A stretch of 64,000 bases of DNA from JAHRAW01 sp965226545 (lineage in GTDB: Bacteria > Pseudomonadota > Gammaproteobacteria > Arenicellales > Poriferihabitantaceae), in the NCBI GenBank assembly GCA_965226545.1, contig OZ245364.1, positions 1,860,001-1,924,000 on the forward strand, written 5' to 3'. Position 1 is the stretch's first letter. Every line of letters begins with the position of its first letter. Below are positions 1-8,124 of the stretch, piece after piece. The notes below the pieces were generated by a model that saw nothing but the letters and a program-made list of their open reading frames with translations, ran no database searches and had not been told where the DNA came from. The translations under genes and the position numbers were made by a program.

Positions 1-1195
1 AGCCGAAGGAATTCGACAGCGCATACCGCACGCGCATCTTGCGCATGCCGTCGGCGACAAAATCCAAATCGCATTCGGGGTCTTGGTCGACCAAATTAAT
101 CGTCGGCGGAATTTCGCCGTGATATATCGTCATTGCGGTCATCACCGCCTCGACACCGCCGGCCGCGCCGAGCAGATGCCCAATCATCGATTTATTCGAA
201 CTGACCGCCAATTTCGATGCATGCGCGCCGAAGGCGGTTTTAATCGCTTGGGTTTCGGCGATGTCGCCAATCGGCGTCGAGGTGCCGTGGGCGTTGATGT
301 AATCAATTTGCGTCGGCGCAATCGCGGCGTTTTTAAGCGCACTTTGCATGCAGCGCACCGCGCCCTCGCCGCCCGGCGCCGGCGCGCTGATGTGATGCGC
401 ATCGCCGCTCATGCCGAAGCCGTTGAGTTCGGCGTAAATTCGCGCACCGCGCGCGCACGCGTGTTCATATTCTTCGAGCACCATCACGCCCGCGCCTTCG
501 CCCATCACAAAGCCGTCGCGCCCAATATCCCACGGACGGCTGGCGTGCGTCGGTTCATCATTGCGCGAACTCAACGCGCGCGCCGCGCTAAACCCGGCGA
601 CCGAAGTCGGCGAAATCGGCGCTTCGGCCGCGCCGGCGACCATCGCATCGGCGTCGCCGTATTCAATCATCCGCGCCGCATCGCCGATGGCGTGGGTGCC
701 GGTGCTGCAGGCGGTTACCATCGCAAGATTGGGGCCTTGCAAGCCGTATAAAATCGACAGATTGCCGGACACCATGTTGGTAATCGTCATCGGGATGTAG
801 AACGGCGAGACGCGGCGCGCGCCTTTGGCCGCGTATAACGCGGTGGTGGCTTCGATGGTGTTGACGCCGCCGATGCCGGAGCCGATGTATACGCCGATGC
901 GCGGCGCATTGGCGGCGTCAATTTTCAGGTTGGAATCCTCGATGGCTTCGATGCCGGCGGCGATGCCCAATTGCATAAACCGATCCATCTTGCGCGCCTC
1001 ACGCGCGCCCAACTTTTCCGCCGCATCAAATTCGCGAATTTCGCCGGCGATGCGACACGGCAACCCGCTCGCATCGAAACAGGAAATCGTCGAGATGCCG
1101 CTCTGCCCGGCGCACATCGCCCGCCAAGTGCCGGGCAAATCCACCGCCAACGGCGAAACCGCGCCCAGCCCGGTAATTACAACGCGTCGCTTCAT
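1..1195 (-). CDS. fabF: Beta-ketoacyl-ACP synthase II (FabF), 3' end outside window
   Basis: The protein condenses malonyl-ACP with acyl-ACP during fatty-acid elongation in the cytoplasm. Reading leftward from ATG at 1195 gives MKRRVVITGLGAVSPL, the usual FabF N-terminus. The thiolase-fold catalytic triad is visible: Cys in VTACSTG, His in INAHGTSTP and His in SMIGHLLGAAG. About 398 residues are present; the family is about 410, so only the last few codons are missing at the window edge. A GAGG lies just upstream of the start. It is the distal gene of the fab cluster, 305 bases after acpP. Assignment is close to certain from motifs and neighbours. Confidence 0.96.
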   Translation of the reverse strand, partial: MKRRVVITGLGAVSPLAVDLPGTWRAMCAGQSGISTISCFDASGLPCRIAGEIREFDAAEKLGAREARKMDRFMQLGIAAGIEAIEDSNLKIDAANAPRIGVYIGSGIGGVNTIEATTALYAAKGARRVSPFYIPMTITNMVSGNLSILYGLQGPNLAMVTACSTGTHAIGDAARMIEYGDADAMVAGAAEAPISPTSVAGFSAARALSSRNDEPTHASRPWDIGRDGFVMGEGAGVMVLEEYEHACARGARIYAELNGFGMSGDAHHISAPAPGGEGAVRCMQSALKNAAIAPTQIDYINAHGTSTPIGDIAETQAIKTAFGAHASKLAVSSNKSMIGHLLGAAGGVEAVMTAMTIYHGEIPPTINLVDQDPECDLDFVADGMRKMRVRYALSNSFG

Positions 1196-1500
1196 CAAAG
1201 CCTCGTCATTGAATCGTCATCGAATCGTCATCGACTCATCACTGTTATCGCCGCTTCAGCGTCGCGTGTTGTACACGACAATGCGAACGGCGGAATGCGG
1301 AAACGGTGCAGGTGGCGACACGGTCGACATCGACAATACGGTCGACTCTGAGCAAAACAAGTAACACGGTCAAAGCCGACACGGTCGCCGCCGCCGCATC
1401 GTCCACTATCGACACCACCGTCATCGACACCGTCGACAACGCCAATACAACACAACGGGCGACGGTCAACGCAATGCGCCAACCGTCGCGCGACGCCGCA
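1196..1500. other. Low-complexity spacer between acpP and fabF
   Basis: I see no convincing gene here. The spacer is built from short reiterated words: GAATCGTCATC occurs in tandem near 1208-1235, and GTCGACA/CGACAC-type words fill 1315-1445. Reading frames that cross it are shadows with no recognisable protein. It separates two genes that usually sit closer together in gammaproteobacterial fab operons. Confidence 0.6.
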
Positions 1501-1737
1501 TTAGCCGGTGTTGGCTTCGATGTAGGCGATGGCATCTTTGACGGTGACGATGCCTTCGGCTTTGTCGTCGGGGATTTCAGTGTCGAATTCCTCTTCGAGC
1601 GCCATGACCAACTCGACGGTATCGAGCGAATCGGCGCCGAGGTCGTCGACAAACGACGCCTGCGGAGTCACTTTTTCGGCGGTGACGCCCAACTGTTCAA
1701 CCACAACCTTTTTTACGCGTTCTTCAATGGTGCTCAT
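1501..1737 (-). CDS. acpP: Acyl carrier protein
   Basis: This is the small acidic carrier that holds growing acyl chains on a phosphopantetheine arm. The 78-residue product has the DSLD signature, with the modified serine at residue 37, and the typical VMALEEEFDTEIPD helix II/III region. The ATG at 1737 is chosen because GGAGGAG (1747-1753) lies nine bases upstream and the length matches the family exactly. Between fabG and acpP, an 8-bp inverted repeat (CGGGCGAT at 1788-1795 with its complement at 1833-1840) could form a leader hairpin, possibly an attenuator or processing site that helps acpP be expressed more than its neighbours; that role is inference. Confidence 0.97.
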   Translation of the reverse strand: MSTIEERVKKVVVEQLGVTAEKVTPQASFVDDLGADSLDTVELVMALEEEFDTEIPDDKAEGIVTVKDAIAYIEANTG

Positions 1738-1893
1738 TGCGTTTAACTCCTCCGAGTCAAATGGATACAGGGTTAAAAACGACAAAGCGGGCGATGGTGT
1801 ACTCAAAGCGATGCGCCAAAAGCGTACCGCCAATCGCCCGGCGGTGCGCGAGTATAGCACAACATCGCGCCGCGTGTCGTTACCGCTCAGCCG

Positions 1894-2676
1894 TCACGCC
1901 ATCAACATTCCGCCGTTGACATGCAAGGTCGCGCCGGTCAAATAGCCGCCGCCGCTGGACGCCAAAAACACCACCGCCGCCGCGACATCGTCGGGCGCAC
2001 CAAGCCGCGCCAACGGGATTTGCGCGCGCAACGCATCGCGCTGCGATTCCGCCAACTCGGCGGTCATGTCGGTTTCGATAAAGCCCGGCGCGATTGCATT
2101 GACCGTGATGTTGCGCGATGCAACTTCGCGCGCCAACGCTTTGGTGAAGCCGAGCATGCCGGCTTTGGCCGCGGCATAATTGCTCTGCCCGGCATTGCCG
2201 CTCGCGCCGACCACCGAGGCGATGTTGATAATCCGCCCAAACCGCGCCTTGCTCATCGGCCGCAAACAGGCGCGCGTCATTCGATACACCGATTTAAGAT
2301 TGGCGTCGAGCACTTCATCCCATTGCGATTCGCTCATGCGCATTAATAAATTGTCGCGGGTGATGCCGGCGTTATTGACCAACACTTCGGGCGCGCCGAA
2401 TTTTGCGCAGATAACTTCCAACGCGCGCGCAATCGAATCGTCGTCGGTAACATCCATCACCAACCCGACGCCTTTAATATCCGCTTGCTTTAACGCCGCA
2501 TCGATTTGCGCCGCACCGTCGGCGGAAGTGGCGGTGCCGACAACCACCGCGCCATGCGCGCCCAACGCCAACGCAATCGCCCGCCCAATGCCGCGCGTTG
2601 CGCCGCTGATTAAGCAGGTGTGGTTGAGTTGGAAGTTAACTTGAGAATTCACTTGCGAGTTTGTTTGTGCGTTCAT
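1894..2676 (-). CDS. fabG: 3-oxoacyl-ACP reductase FabG
   Basis: This SDR-family enzyme reduces beta-ketoacyl-ACP with NADPH. The nucleotide-binding SGATRGIGRA, the NNAG motif (VLVNNAGIT), catalytic Ser in INIASVVG and Tyr-x-x-x-Lys in SNYAAAKAG are all present. The product is 260 residues, longer than the usual 244-248 because of an N-terminal extension of tandem N-S-Q-V-N-type units ahead of the Rossmann fold. ATG at 2676 is preferred over an in-frame GTG at 2685; neither has a clear Shine-Dalgarno. In most gammaproteobacteria fabD lies directly upstream, but here only a repeat-filled spacer separates it from fabH. Confidence 0.95.
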   Translation of the reverse strand: MNAQTNSQVNSQVNFQLNHTCLISGATRGIGRAIALALGAHGAVVVGTATSADGAAQIDAALKQADIKGVGLVMDVTDDDSIARALEVICAKFGAPEVLVNNAGITRDNLLMRMSESQWDEVLDANLKSVYRMTRACLRPMSKARFGRIINIASVVGASGNAGQSNYAAAKAGMLGFTKALAREVASRNITVNAIAPGFIETDMTAELAESQRDALRAQIPLARLGAPDDVAAAVVFLASSGGGYLTGATLHVNGGMLMA

Positions 2677-2685
2677 TTTGGTCAC

Positions 2686-2846
2686 TGATGTTTTACTGTC
2701 GATTTAAAGTTGTCAAAGTTGTCAACGTTGTCGTTGCGAAGTTACTGTTACAAAGTCACTATTAATACAAAGTCACTATTAACAAGTTAACGATTAAAGT
2801 TACTGTGAAAGTTACTGTTCAAAGTTAACCGTCAAAATCACCGCCA
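2686..2846. repeat. Word-repeat spacer at the usual fabD position
   Basis: The spacer between fabH and fabG consists largely of reiterated AAAGTTACTGTT, AAAGTCACTATTAA and GTTGTCAAAGTTGTCAA words. There is no trace of a malonyl-CoA:ACP transacylase reading frame. It resembles the other word-repeat spacers of this window. Confidence 0.7.
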
Positions 2847-3845
2847 TCACATTTTAATCAACGCCGCACCCCAAGTAAAACCGCCGCCGAAGCCTTCGAG
2901 CAAAATATGTTGCCCGGCTTGCACCCGCCCATCGCGCACCGCCACATCCAACGCCAGCGGCACAGACGCGGCCGAAGTGTTGCCGTGTTTATCGACCGTA
3001 ACCACGACTTTATCCGCGCCGATTTGCGCGCGTCGACCGACCGCGTTGATGATGCGGATGTTGGCTTGATGCGGTATCAGCCAATCGATTTGTTCGCGCT
3101 GCATATCATTGGCGCGCAGCGTTTCATCGATGATGTCGCTCATTGCGGTCACCGCCCAACGAAAAACTTCGCCGCCTTCCATCTTCGTAAACGCTTCGCC
3201 GTCGCGCACTTTTTGATAATTGCGCGACACGCCAACCGGCACGCACAACAAATCTTTATAGCGCCCGTCGCTGTGCAAATGCGTCGACAACACCCCGGGC
3301 TGTTCGCCGGCTTGCAACACAACCGCCCCTGCACCGTCGCCGAATAATACGCAAGTGCGCCTATCGCTCCAATCGATAATCCGCGAAAAAGTTTCTGCGC
3401 CAACCACCAACGCGCATTTTGCCGCGCCGCCGCGAATGAATTGGTCGGCAACGCCGAGCGCAAATAAAAACCCGGCGCACACCGCCTGCACATCAAACGC
3501 CGGACAACCGCGCACGCCGAGTCGTTCCTGCAACAAGCAGGCGGTGCTGGGGAACACTTGGTCGGCGGTGGTGGTGGCGACGATGATTAAATCAATCTGT
3601 TGCGCATCGATGTCGGCCGATTCGAGCGCGCGCAATGACGCCTGTTGCGCCAAATCCACGGTGAATTGGTCGTCCGCGGCGATGCGCCGTTCGCGGATGC
3701 CGGTGCGAGTTTCAATCCATTCGTCGCTGGTGTCAATCATCGACTCGAGGTCTTTATTGGTGACGATTTTTTCCGGCAGATAACCGCCGGTGCCGATGAT
3801 GCGGCTGTAGTTTTTTGCGCCGTTGTTCATTGCCTTGCTGTTCAT
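2847..3845 (-). CDS. fabH: 3-oxoacyl-ACP synthase III FabH
   Basis: FabH starts fatty-acid synthesis by condensing acetyl-CoA with malonyl-ACP. The Cys-His-Asn triad is visible in VQAVCAGFLF, WLIPHQANIRI and HGNTSAASVP, and the N-terminal RIIGTGGYLPE and DEWIETRTGI segments are typical. The 332-residue length is slightly above the usual 317-325, owing to an N-terminal tail with two Met-Asn starts. ATG at 3845 overlaps the plsX stop in an ATGA arrangement, which implies translational coupling; ATG at 3830 is the alternative. Confidence 0.96.
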   Translation of the reverse strand: MNSKAMNNGAKNYSRIIGTGGYLPEKIVTNKDLESMIDTSDEWIETRTGIRERRIAADDQFTVDLAQQASLRALESADIDAQQIDLIIVATTTADQVFPSTACLLQERLGVRGCPAFDVQAVCAGFLFALGVADQFIRGGAAKCALVVGAETFSRIIDWSDRRTCVLFGDGAGAVVLQAGEQPGVLSTHLHSDGRYKDLLCVPVGVSRNYQKVRDGEAFTKMEGGEVFRWAVTAMSDIIDETLRANDMQREQIDWLIPHQANIRIINAVGRRAQIGADKVVVTVDKHGNTSAASVPLALDVAVRDGRVQAGQHILLEGFGGGFTWGAALIKM

Positions 3846-4972
3846 TGCACTGAGGCGCGCGGCGCAGTTGCTTTCGAATCGTCTTGAGATTCGGTTTGTG
3901 AATCAGTTTGTGATTCGGACTCGGACTCGGATTGTGACTTCGACTGCGCCGACCGTTCGAGCATCGCTTCGGGCGATTGCGTCAACGCGCGTTCGATGCG
4001 CCGCACCAATCCTTGTTGCGCTTCGGCGATGCCAACCTCGAGCGCGCAACCAAAGCCCAACACATCCGCGCCGCCGTGTGATTTAACCACCGTGCCGCGC
4101 AAGCCCAACAAACTTGCGCCGTTGTATCGCCGATGGTCGAGACGTTGTTTAATTGCATCGAGCACCGGCTTGGCAACCAAGGCGCGCGCGCGCGTCGCCA
4201 AATCGCGCGTGAATTCTTCCTTCAGCACAGTCATTATTAACTGCGCCACCCCTTCGCTGGCTTTCAGGGCGGCGTTGCCGACAAAGCCGTCGCACACCAC
4301 CAAATCGGTGCCGCCGACATAGATGTCATCCGCTTCGACATAGCCGACATAATTGAGCGCACTTTGTTTAAACAATTGCGCCGCCGCGCGAATCGTGTCG
4401 CCGCCTTTAACATCTTCGACGCCGATGTTAAGCAAGCCAACCGAAGGGCGCGGTTTATCGGCAAGGCAATGCACCAAGGTCGCGCCCATCACGCCGAATT
4501 GAAAAAGTATCTCGGCCGGGCTGTCGATGTTCGCGCCCATATCCAGCACATAGGTGGTGTTGCCATCGATGCGCGGCAGCCCGACACAAATCGCCGGACG
4601 GTCGATGCCGGCAATGGTTTTTAATACGAATCGCGCAGTCGCCAATAACGCGCCGGTGTTGCCGGCACTGACGCATGCATCGGCGCGTCCGCTCTGCACC
4701 AAATCCAACGCAACGCGCATCGATGAGTTCTTTTTTTTGCGCAACGCCTGCGCCGGCGATTCATCCATCGCAACAATTTGGTCGGCTTGTTGTATCTGCA
4801 ATCGTTCGCCGGTATGCGCACCGGCGACGGACAATTGCGCATCAATCCGCGCACGGTCGCCGACCAAAATTTGCCGCACTTCCTTATGGCGTTTGCCGAT
4901 TTGCAAAGCGGCCGGTATGGTCACTTCCAACCCGCGGTCGCCGCCCATGGCGTCTATGGCGAGGGTAATCAT
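3842..4972 (-). CDS. plsX: Phosphate acyltransferase PlsX
   Basis: PlsX makes acyl-phosphate from acyl-ACP for phosphatidic-acid synthesis. The start MITLAIDAMGGDRG, then TGALLA, VGLLNIG and VVCDGFVGNAALK, are hallmark segments. ATG at 4972 is chosen because the family begins at that motif; an in-frame GTG at 5023 would add 17 residues. The C-terminus carries an atypical tail of about 35 residues made of Ser-Gln, Ser-Glu and Thr-Asp dipeptides, encoded by repeated ATTCGGACTCGG-like DNA at about 3885-3950. It is not part of the enzyme fold and resembles the repeat words of the spacers. The gene lies between rpmF and fabH as in enterobacteria. Confidence 0.95.
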   Translation of the reverse strand: MITLAIDAMGGDRGLEVTIPAALQIGKRHKEVRQILVGDRARIDAQLSVAGAHTGERLQIQQADQIVAMDESPAQALRKKKNSSMRVALDLVQSGRADACVSAGNTGALLATARFVLKTIAGIDRPAICVGLPRIDGNTTYVLDMGANIDSPAEILFQFGVMGATLVHCLADKPRPSVGLLNIGVEDVKGGDTIRAAAQLFKQSALNYVGYVEADDIYVGGTDLVVCDGFVGNAALKASEGVAQLIMTVLKEEFTRDLATRARALVAKPVLDAIKQRLDHRRYNGASLLGLRGTVVKSHGGADVLGFGCALEVGIAEAQQGLVRRIERALTQSPEAMLERSAQSKSQSESESESQTDSQTESQDDSKATAPRASVQ

Positions 4973-5032
4973 CGAAGCGCAATACGCGGTTGGGAAATCA
5001 ATGGCGGGCGCGATTGAGCGCACCCGGCGGCG

Positions 5033-5230
5033 TTATTCCTCCGCGGCGTCCTCTTCGCTTTTGAAGTGAACAAGTTTCTTGCCGCGATAAAAACCGTCCG
5101 CGGTGATGTGATGCCGCCGATGTTGTTCGCCGCTGACCGGATCAATCGACAAGGTCTTCGCTTTAAGCGAATCATGCGACCGCCGCATGTTGCGACGAGA
5201 CGGGGTTTTGCGGCTTTTTTGGACTGCCAT
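5033..5230 (-). CDS. rpmF: Ribosomal protein bL32
   Basis: This is a 65-residue large-subunit ribosomal protein. It begins MAVQKSRKTPSRRNMRRSHD and continues with the HHITADGFYRGKK segment seen in proteobacterial L32. It has no zinc-binding cysteines, so it is the zinc-independent form. AGAGG lies about six bases upstream of ATG 5230. It is the first gene of the rpmF-plsX-fabH-fabG-acpP-fabF unit. Confidence 0.95.
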   Translation of the reverse strand: MAVQKSRKTPSRRNMRRSHDSLKAKTLSIDPVSGEQHRRHHITADGFYRGKKLVHFKSEEDAAEE

Positions 5231-5281
5231 AATTGCCTCTGCGGATTTGGTGCTGCGGATTGCTGTTGCGTGGATTGCGCG

Positions 5282-5287
5282 ATTATA
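5282..5287 (-). promoter_or_regulatory. Possible -10 element for the rpmF operon
   Basis: On the minus strand a perfect TATAAT sits about 50 bases upstream of the rpmF start, in the short gap between rpmF and the preceding methyltransferase stop. No good -35 hexamer is seen at the expected spacing, so this is a weak call based on the -10 box and its place at the head of the operon. Confidence 0.4.
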
Positions 5288-5319
5288 CACAACTCGTTGG
5301 GGGTGTGCTGATGCATTTA

Positions 5320-6651
5320 TTAATACATCTGGATTTGTGCATCACGCGCTTTTAATGCGGCGTTTAAGTATTCCATTGGACGGTCGCCTTTGATTGAGTT
5401 GCAGTTGCCGCAGAGTAACTGCAGATTATCCAGTTGCCATTGCCCGCCTTTTGAGTCGGGGTAAATGTGGTCGATATGAAAATGGCGCGGATGGTCGAAG
5501 TGAGTTCGGCAGCCGTTGCAATTGCCGGCTTGTTCGCCATAAAAATATTTGCGCACTTTTGCTTTGCTCCAATCGAACTTTTTTAAATCGGAACGGTGCG
5601 GCAAGGTTTCGCTTGCGACAAAATCGGTAAACAATCGTTTGACATCACCGTCATAACTTAACCGTTCGGCAACCAATTTTGCCGCGACATCAGATATATC
5701 GACGCCAATCCAATTGCGATTAAGATTTTGCGCGGCAACGCAGGTGGTTGCGCAACCGCAAAACGGGTCCATCACAACATCGCCTTCGTTGGAACTTGCC
5801 TTGATGATTCGGTCGAGTAACGCCAACGGTTTTTGCGTCGGGTAACCGGTGCGTTCGAGTTTTGATATTTGTCCGCCGCTTGGAATGTCGTTCCACCAAT
5901 CCGGCACAACTTTGCCTTTGCCAAAATTGGCTTCGACTTGTTCGTCGCTTCGTTCGCCCGGATAGTTGCGCATAATTCCTTTTGACCCTTGTTTGCCTTC
6001 GGTGAATTTGCGTCGGCTTAAAAATGATTCGCTGTAATCGACGCGCACCTCATCCTTATTAAATTCCGCCGCATTGGATTTTGCATAAAAAAGTATCGCA
6101 TCGTGTTTACGCGGGAATTGTCTTTTGATGTTCGACGGCCCGGTGTAACACCAAACAATTTCATTGCGAAAGTTTTCCTTGCCGAAAATGCAATCCAACA
6201 AAATCCGCAAATAACCGTTGGCGGTTGCATCGCAATGCAAATACAAATTGCCCGTGTCTTTTAATACACGATGCATCTCGATAATCCGTTGCGCCATAAA
6301 CGTTAAATACGCCTTCATCGGCGCACCGTGAATCGCGCCGACAATTTGGATATACGAAAATAAATCGGCATGCTTATCCGCATACGCCAACAACCGCTCA
6401 TCAACATCATCATTCCAAGTCCAAATGTCGTGAAAGCCCGCTTCGATTTTCTTTTTGCCGCCCTTACCCGTGCCAATCGGTGCAGAGTAAATCCGCTTCG
6501 AATTAAACGGCGGGTCGAGATAAATCAAATCGACGCTGCCCGAGTTTAACCCGCGCATCACATCGAGATTGTCGCCGACGAATAACTTGTTGGCGGAAGT
6601 TGCCACGGTCGAGAATGCCTCAATTAAGGTTGACAATTCCCAACACCGCAC
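5320..6651 (-). CDS. Beta-class DNA methyltransferase fused to C-terminal HNH nuclease domain
   Basis: The N-terminal two thirds is an N4/N6 amino-methyltransferase: catalytic motif IV DPPF at residues 46-49 precedes the SAM-binding motif DPFCGCATT near residue 305, the beta-class order. A GYPTQKPLALL segment lies just before motif I. From about residue 378 to 424 there is an HNH/zinc module: Cys-x2-Cys, then HIDH, an Asn in LDNLQLLC and a closing Cys-x2-Cys. Modification and cleavage could thus sit in one chain. Motif I has Ala where its relative at 58.9-60.4 kb has Gly. No ATG precedes the core; GTG 6651, TTG 6636 or GTG 6606 may be used. An RNA-like element (6665-6803) lies immediately upstream on the same strand. 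The target sequence is unknown. Confidence 0.85.
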   Translation of the reverse strand: MRCWELSTLIEAFSTVATSANKLFVGDNLDVMRGLNSGSVDLIYLDPPFNSKRIYSAPIGTGKGGKKKIEAGFHDIWTWNDDVDERLLAYADKHADLFSYIQIVGAIHGAPMKAYLTFMAQRIIEMHRVLKDTGNLYLHCDATANGYLRILLDCIFGKENFRNEIVWCYTGPSNIKRQFPRKHDAILFYAKSNAAEFNKDEVRVDYSESFLSRRKFTEGKQGSKGIMRNYPGERSDEQVEANFGKGKVVPDWWNDIPSGGQISKLERTGYPTQKPLALLDRIIKASSNEGDVVMDPFCGCATTCVAAQNLNRNWIGVDISDVAAKLVAERLSYDGDVKRLFTDFVASETLPHRSDLKKFDWSKAKVRKYFYGEQAGNCNGCRTHFDHPRHFHIDHIYPDSKGGQWQLDNLQLLCGNCNSIKGDRPMEYLNAALKARDAQIQMY

Positions 6652-6664
6652 GGTGTCGGGTCTT

Positions 6665-6803
6665 GCTTACTCAATGAGGCATTGAATTCCCGCTATTTCC
6701 ACAGCCGCCGGTGACGGCGACAGACGGAATCGTCGTTGCCGACCATTCCACTACGGTGTTGTATTCACGGGAGGCCCGACGGGCGAGACCTCATTAAGTA
6801 AGC
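6665..6803 (-). ncRNA. Candidate structured RNA element, copy 1, upstream of methyltransferase-HNH gene
   Basis: The two ends (6665-6679 and 6789-6803) pair as a 15-bp terminal stem. Read as minus-strand RNA all 15 positions pair, with one G-U wobble; on the plus strand that position is a mismatch, which suggests transcription leftward towards the methyltransferase. Inside is a GCCC-GAC-GGGC hairpin and several words shared with a second element at 60431-60554: TGAATACAACA (11/11 identical on the minus strand; 6757-6767 here), CGTYGCCGAC (plus strand; 6734-6743 here) and CCCGCT. I match it to no known RNA family. It may be a cis leader, a trans-acting RNA or a mobile-element end. Confidence 0.6.
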
Positions 6804-6920
6804 GCGACAAATGTTACCCATTACGCCGCCCGCCGTCAATCGCCACCCTTTCCCTTTACCGTCAATATCCCCTACAATGCCGCCCAACCATCACCCGTCG
6901 CCAAACCAACAACGCACACA

Positions 6921-7991
6921 ATGTCCAACCCGAACCCATCGCAAACCACCACCGACGACCTGCGCATCGCCGCCATCACTCGCGTCGTCAACCCCGCCGA
7001 ATTGGTTGCGCAATTGCCGATTGACGATGCGGCGATGCAGACCACCATCCAAACCCGCAACGCGGTTGGCGACATACTCGATAAACGCGACGACCGATTG
7101 TTGGTGATTGCGGGGCCGTGTTCGATACACGACACAAAAGCCGCGCTCGATTACGCCGACCGATTGTTGCCGTTGATGAAAAAACACAGCGCTGACTTGT
7201 TGCCGGTGATGCGGGTTTATTTTGAGAAGCCGCGCACCACCGTTGGCTGGAAAGGGCTCATCAACGACCCGGATTTGAATGACACTTTTGACATTAATAA
7301 AGGGCTGGCGTTGGCGCGTCAACTATTGCTGGAATTAAACCGCAAAGGCGTCGCCGCCGGCACCGAATATTTGGACATCATCACGCCGCAATATGTCGCC
7401 GACCTGGTTTCATGGGGCGCGATTGGTGCGCGCACGACTGAGAGCCAAGTGCATCGTGAATTGGCGTCGGGGTTGTCGTGTCCGGTGGGGTTAAAGAACG
7501 GCACCAACGGCAACTTGGATATCGCCGTCGACGGCATTCGTGCGGCGAGTCGGCCGCATCATTTTTTATCGCTGACCAAAGCCGGGCAATCGGCGATTTA
7601 CACCACCACCGGCAACGAGCAATGCCACATCATTTTGCGCGGCGGCAAAAAACCGAATTACGATGCGGTGAGCGTCGATGATGCATGTACAAAATTGCGC
7701 GACGCCGGTTTAAGCGAACGGGTGATGATTGATTTCAGCCACGCCAACAGCCGCAAACTGCCGGAGAATCAACCGGCGGTATGCGCCGATGTCGCCTCGC
7801 AAATCGCGCGCGGCGATGCGCGCATCATCGGCGTGATGATTGAAAGCCACTTGGTCGGCGGACGACAAGAGGTTATCGATGGTCAAGCCAAAGTGTATGG
7901 GCAGAGCATTACCGATGCCTGCGTCGACATCGAGACGACTGAAAAAATGTTTGATGAGTTGGCGCAATCGGTTCGCGCGCGGCGTGGTTAA
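6921..7991 (+). CDS. 3-deoxy-7-phosphoheptulonate (DAHP) synthase, class I
   Basis: The enzyme condenses phosphoenolpyruvate and erythrose 4-phosphate in the first step of aromatic amino-acid synthesis. Class I (AroF/G/H) motifs are complete: AGPCSIHD near residue 65, KPRTTVGWKGL, GARTTESQVHRE and KNGTNG, then FSHANS and SHLVGG metal-site segments. The 356 residues match the E. coli AroG/F/H length. ATG 6921 begins MSNPNPSQTT. I cannot assign the feedback class (Phe, Tyr or Trp). It stands alone between the RNA-like element and sat. Confidence 0.94.
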   Translation: MSNPNPSQTTTDDLRIAAITRVVNPAELVAQLPIDDAAMQTTIQTRNAVGDILDKRDDRLLVIAGPCSIHDTKAALDYADRLLPLMKKHSADLLPVMRVYFEKPRTTVGWKGLINDPDLNDTFDINKGLALARQLLLELNRKGVAAGTEYLDIITPQYVADLVSWGAIGARTTESQVHRELASGLSCPVGLKNGTNGNLDIAVDGIRAASRPHHFLSLTKAGQSAIYTTTGNEQCHIILRGGKKPNYDAVSVDDACTKLRDAGLSERVMIDFSHANSRKLPENQPAVCADVASQIARGDARIIGVMIESHLVGGRQEVIDGQAKVYGQSITDACVDIETTEKMFDELAQSVRARRG

Positions 7992-8124
7992 TTAAGTTAA
8001 GTCACTTAATTAAGTTAATTAATTTAAACTACTTAACTTAACAAGTCACTTTGCCGTCACCGACACTGTCACTCGTCACTGTTACTGTCACCTTAACTTC
8101 GCAACCACAACCCAAAACCGAACA
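7992..8124. repeat. Word-repeat spacer before sat
   Basis: The spacer is composed of TTAAGTTAAG/TTAATTAAG words followed by GTCACTGTTACTGTCACC-like words. No gene or clear promoter is seen. Confidence 0.6.

Noticed and set aside
83..751. Plus-strand open frames over the fabF region
   Set aside because: They are antisense to FabF, whose active-site motifs are complete on the minus strand.
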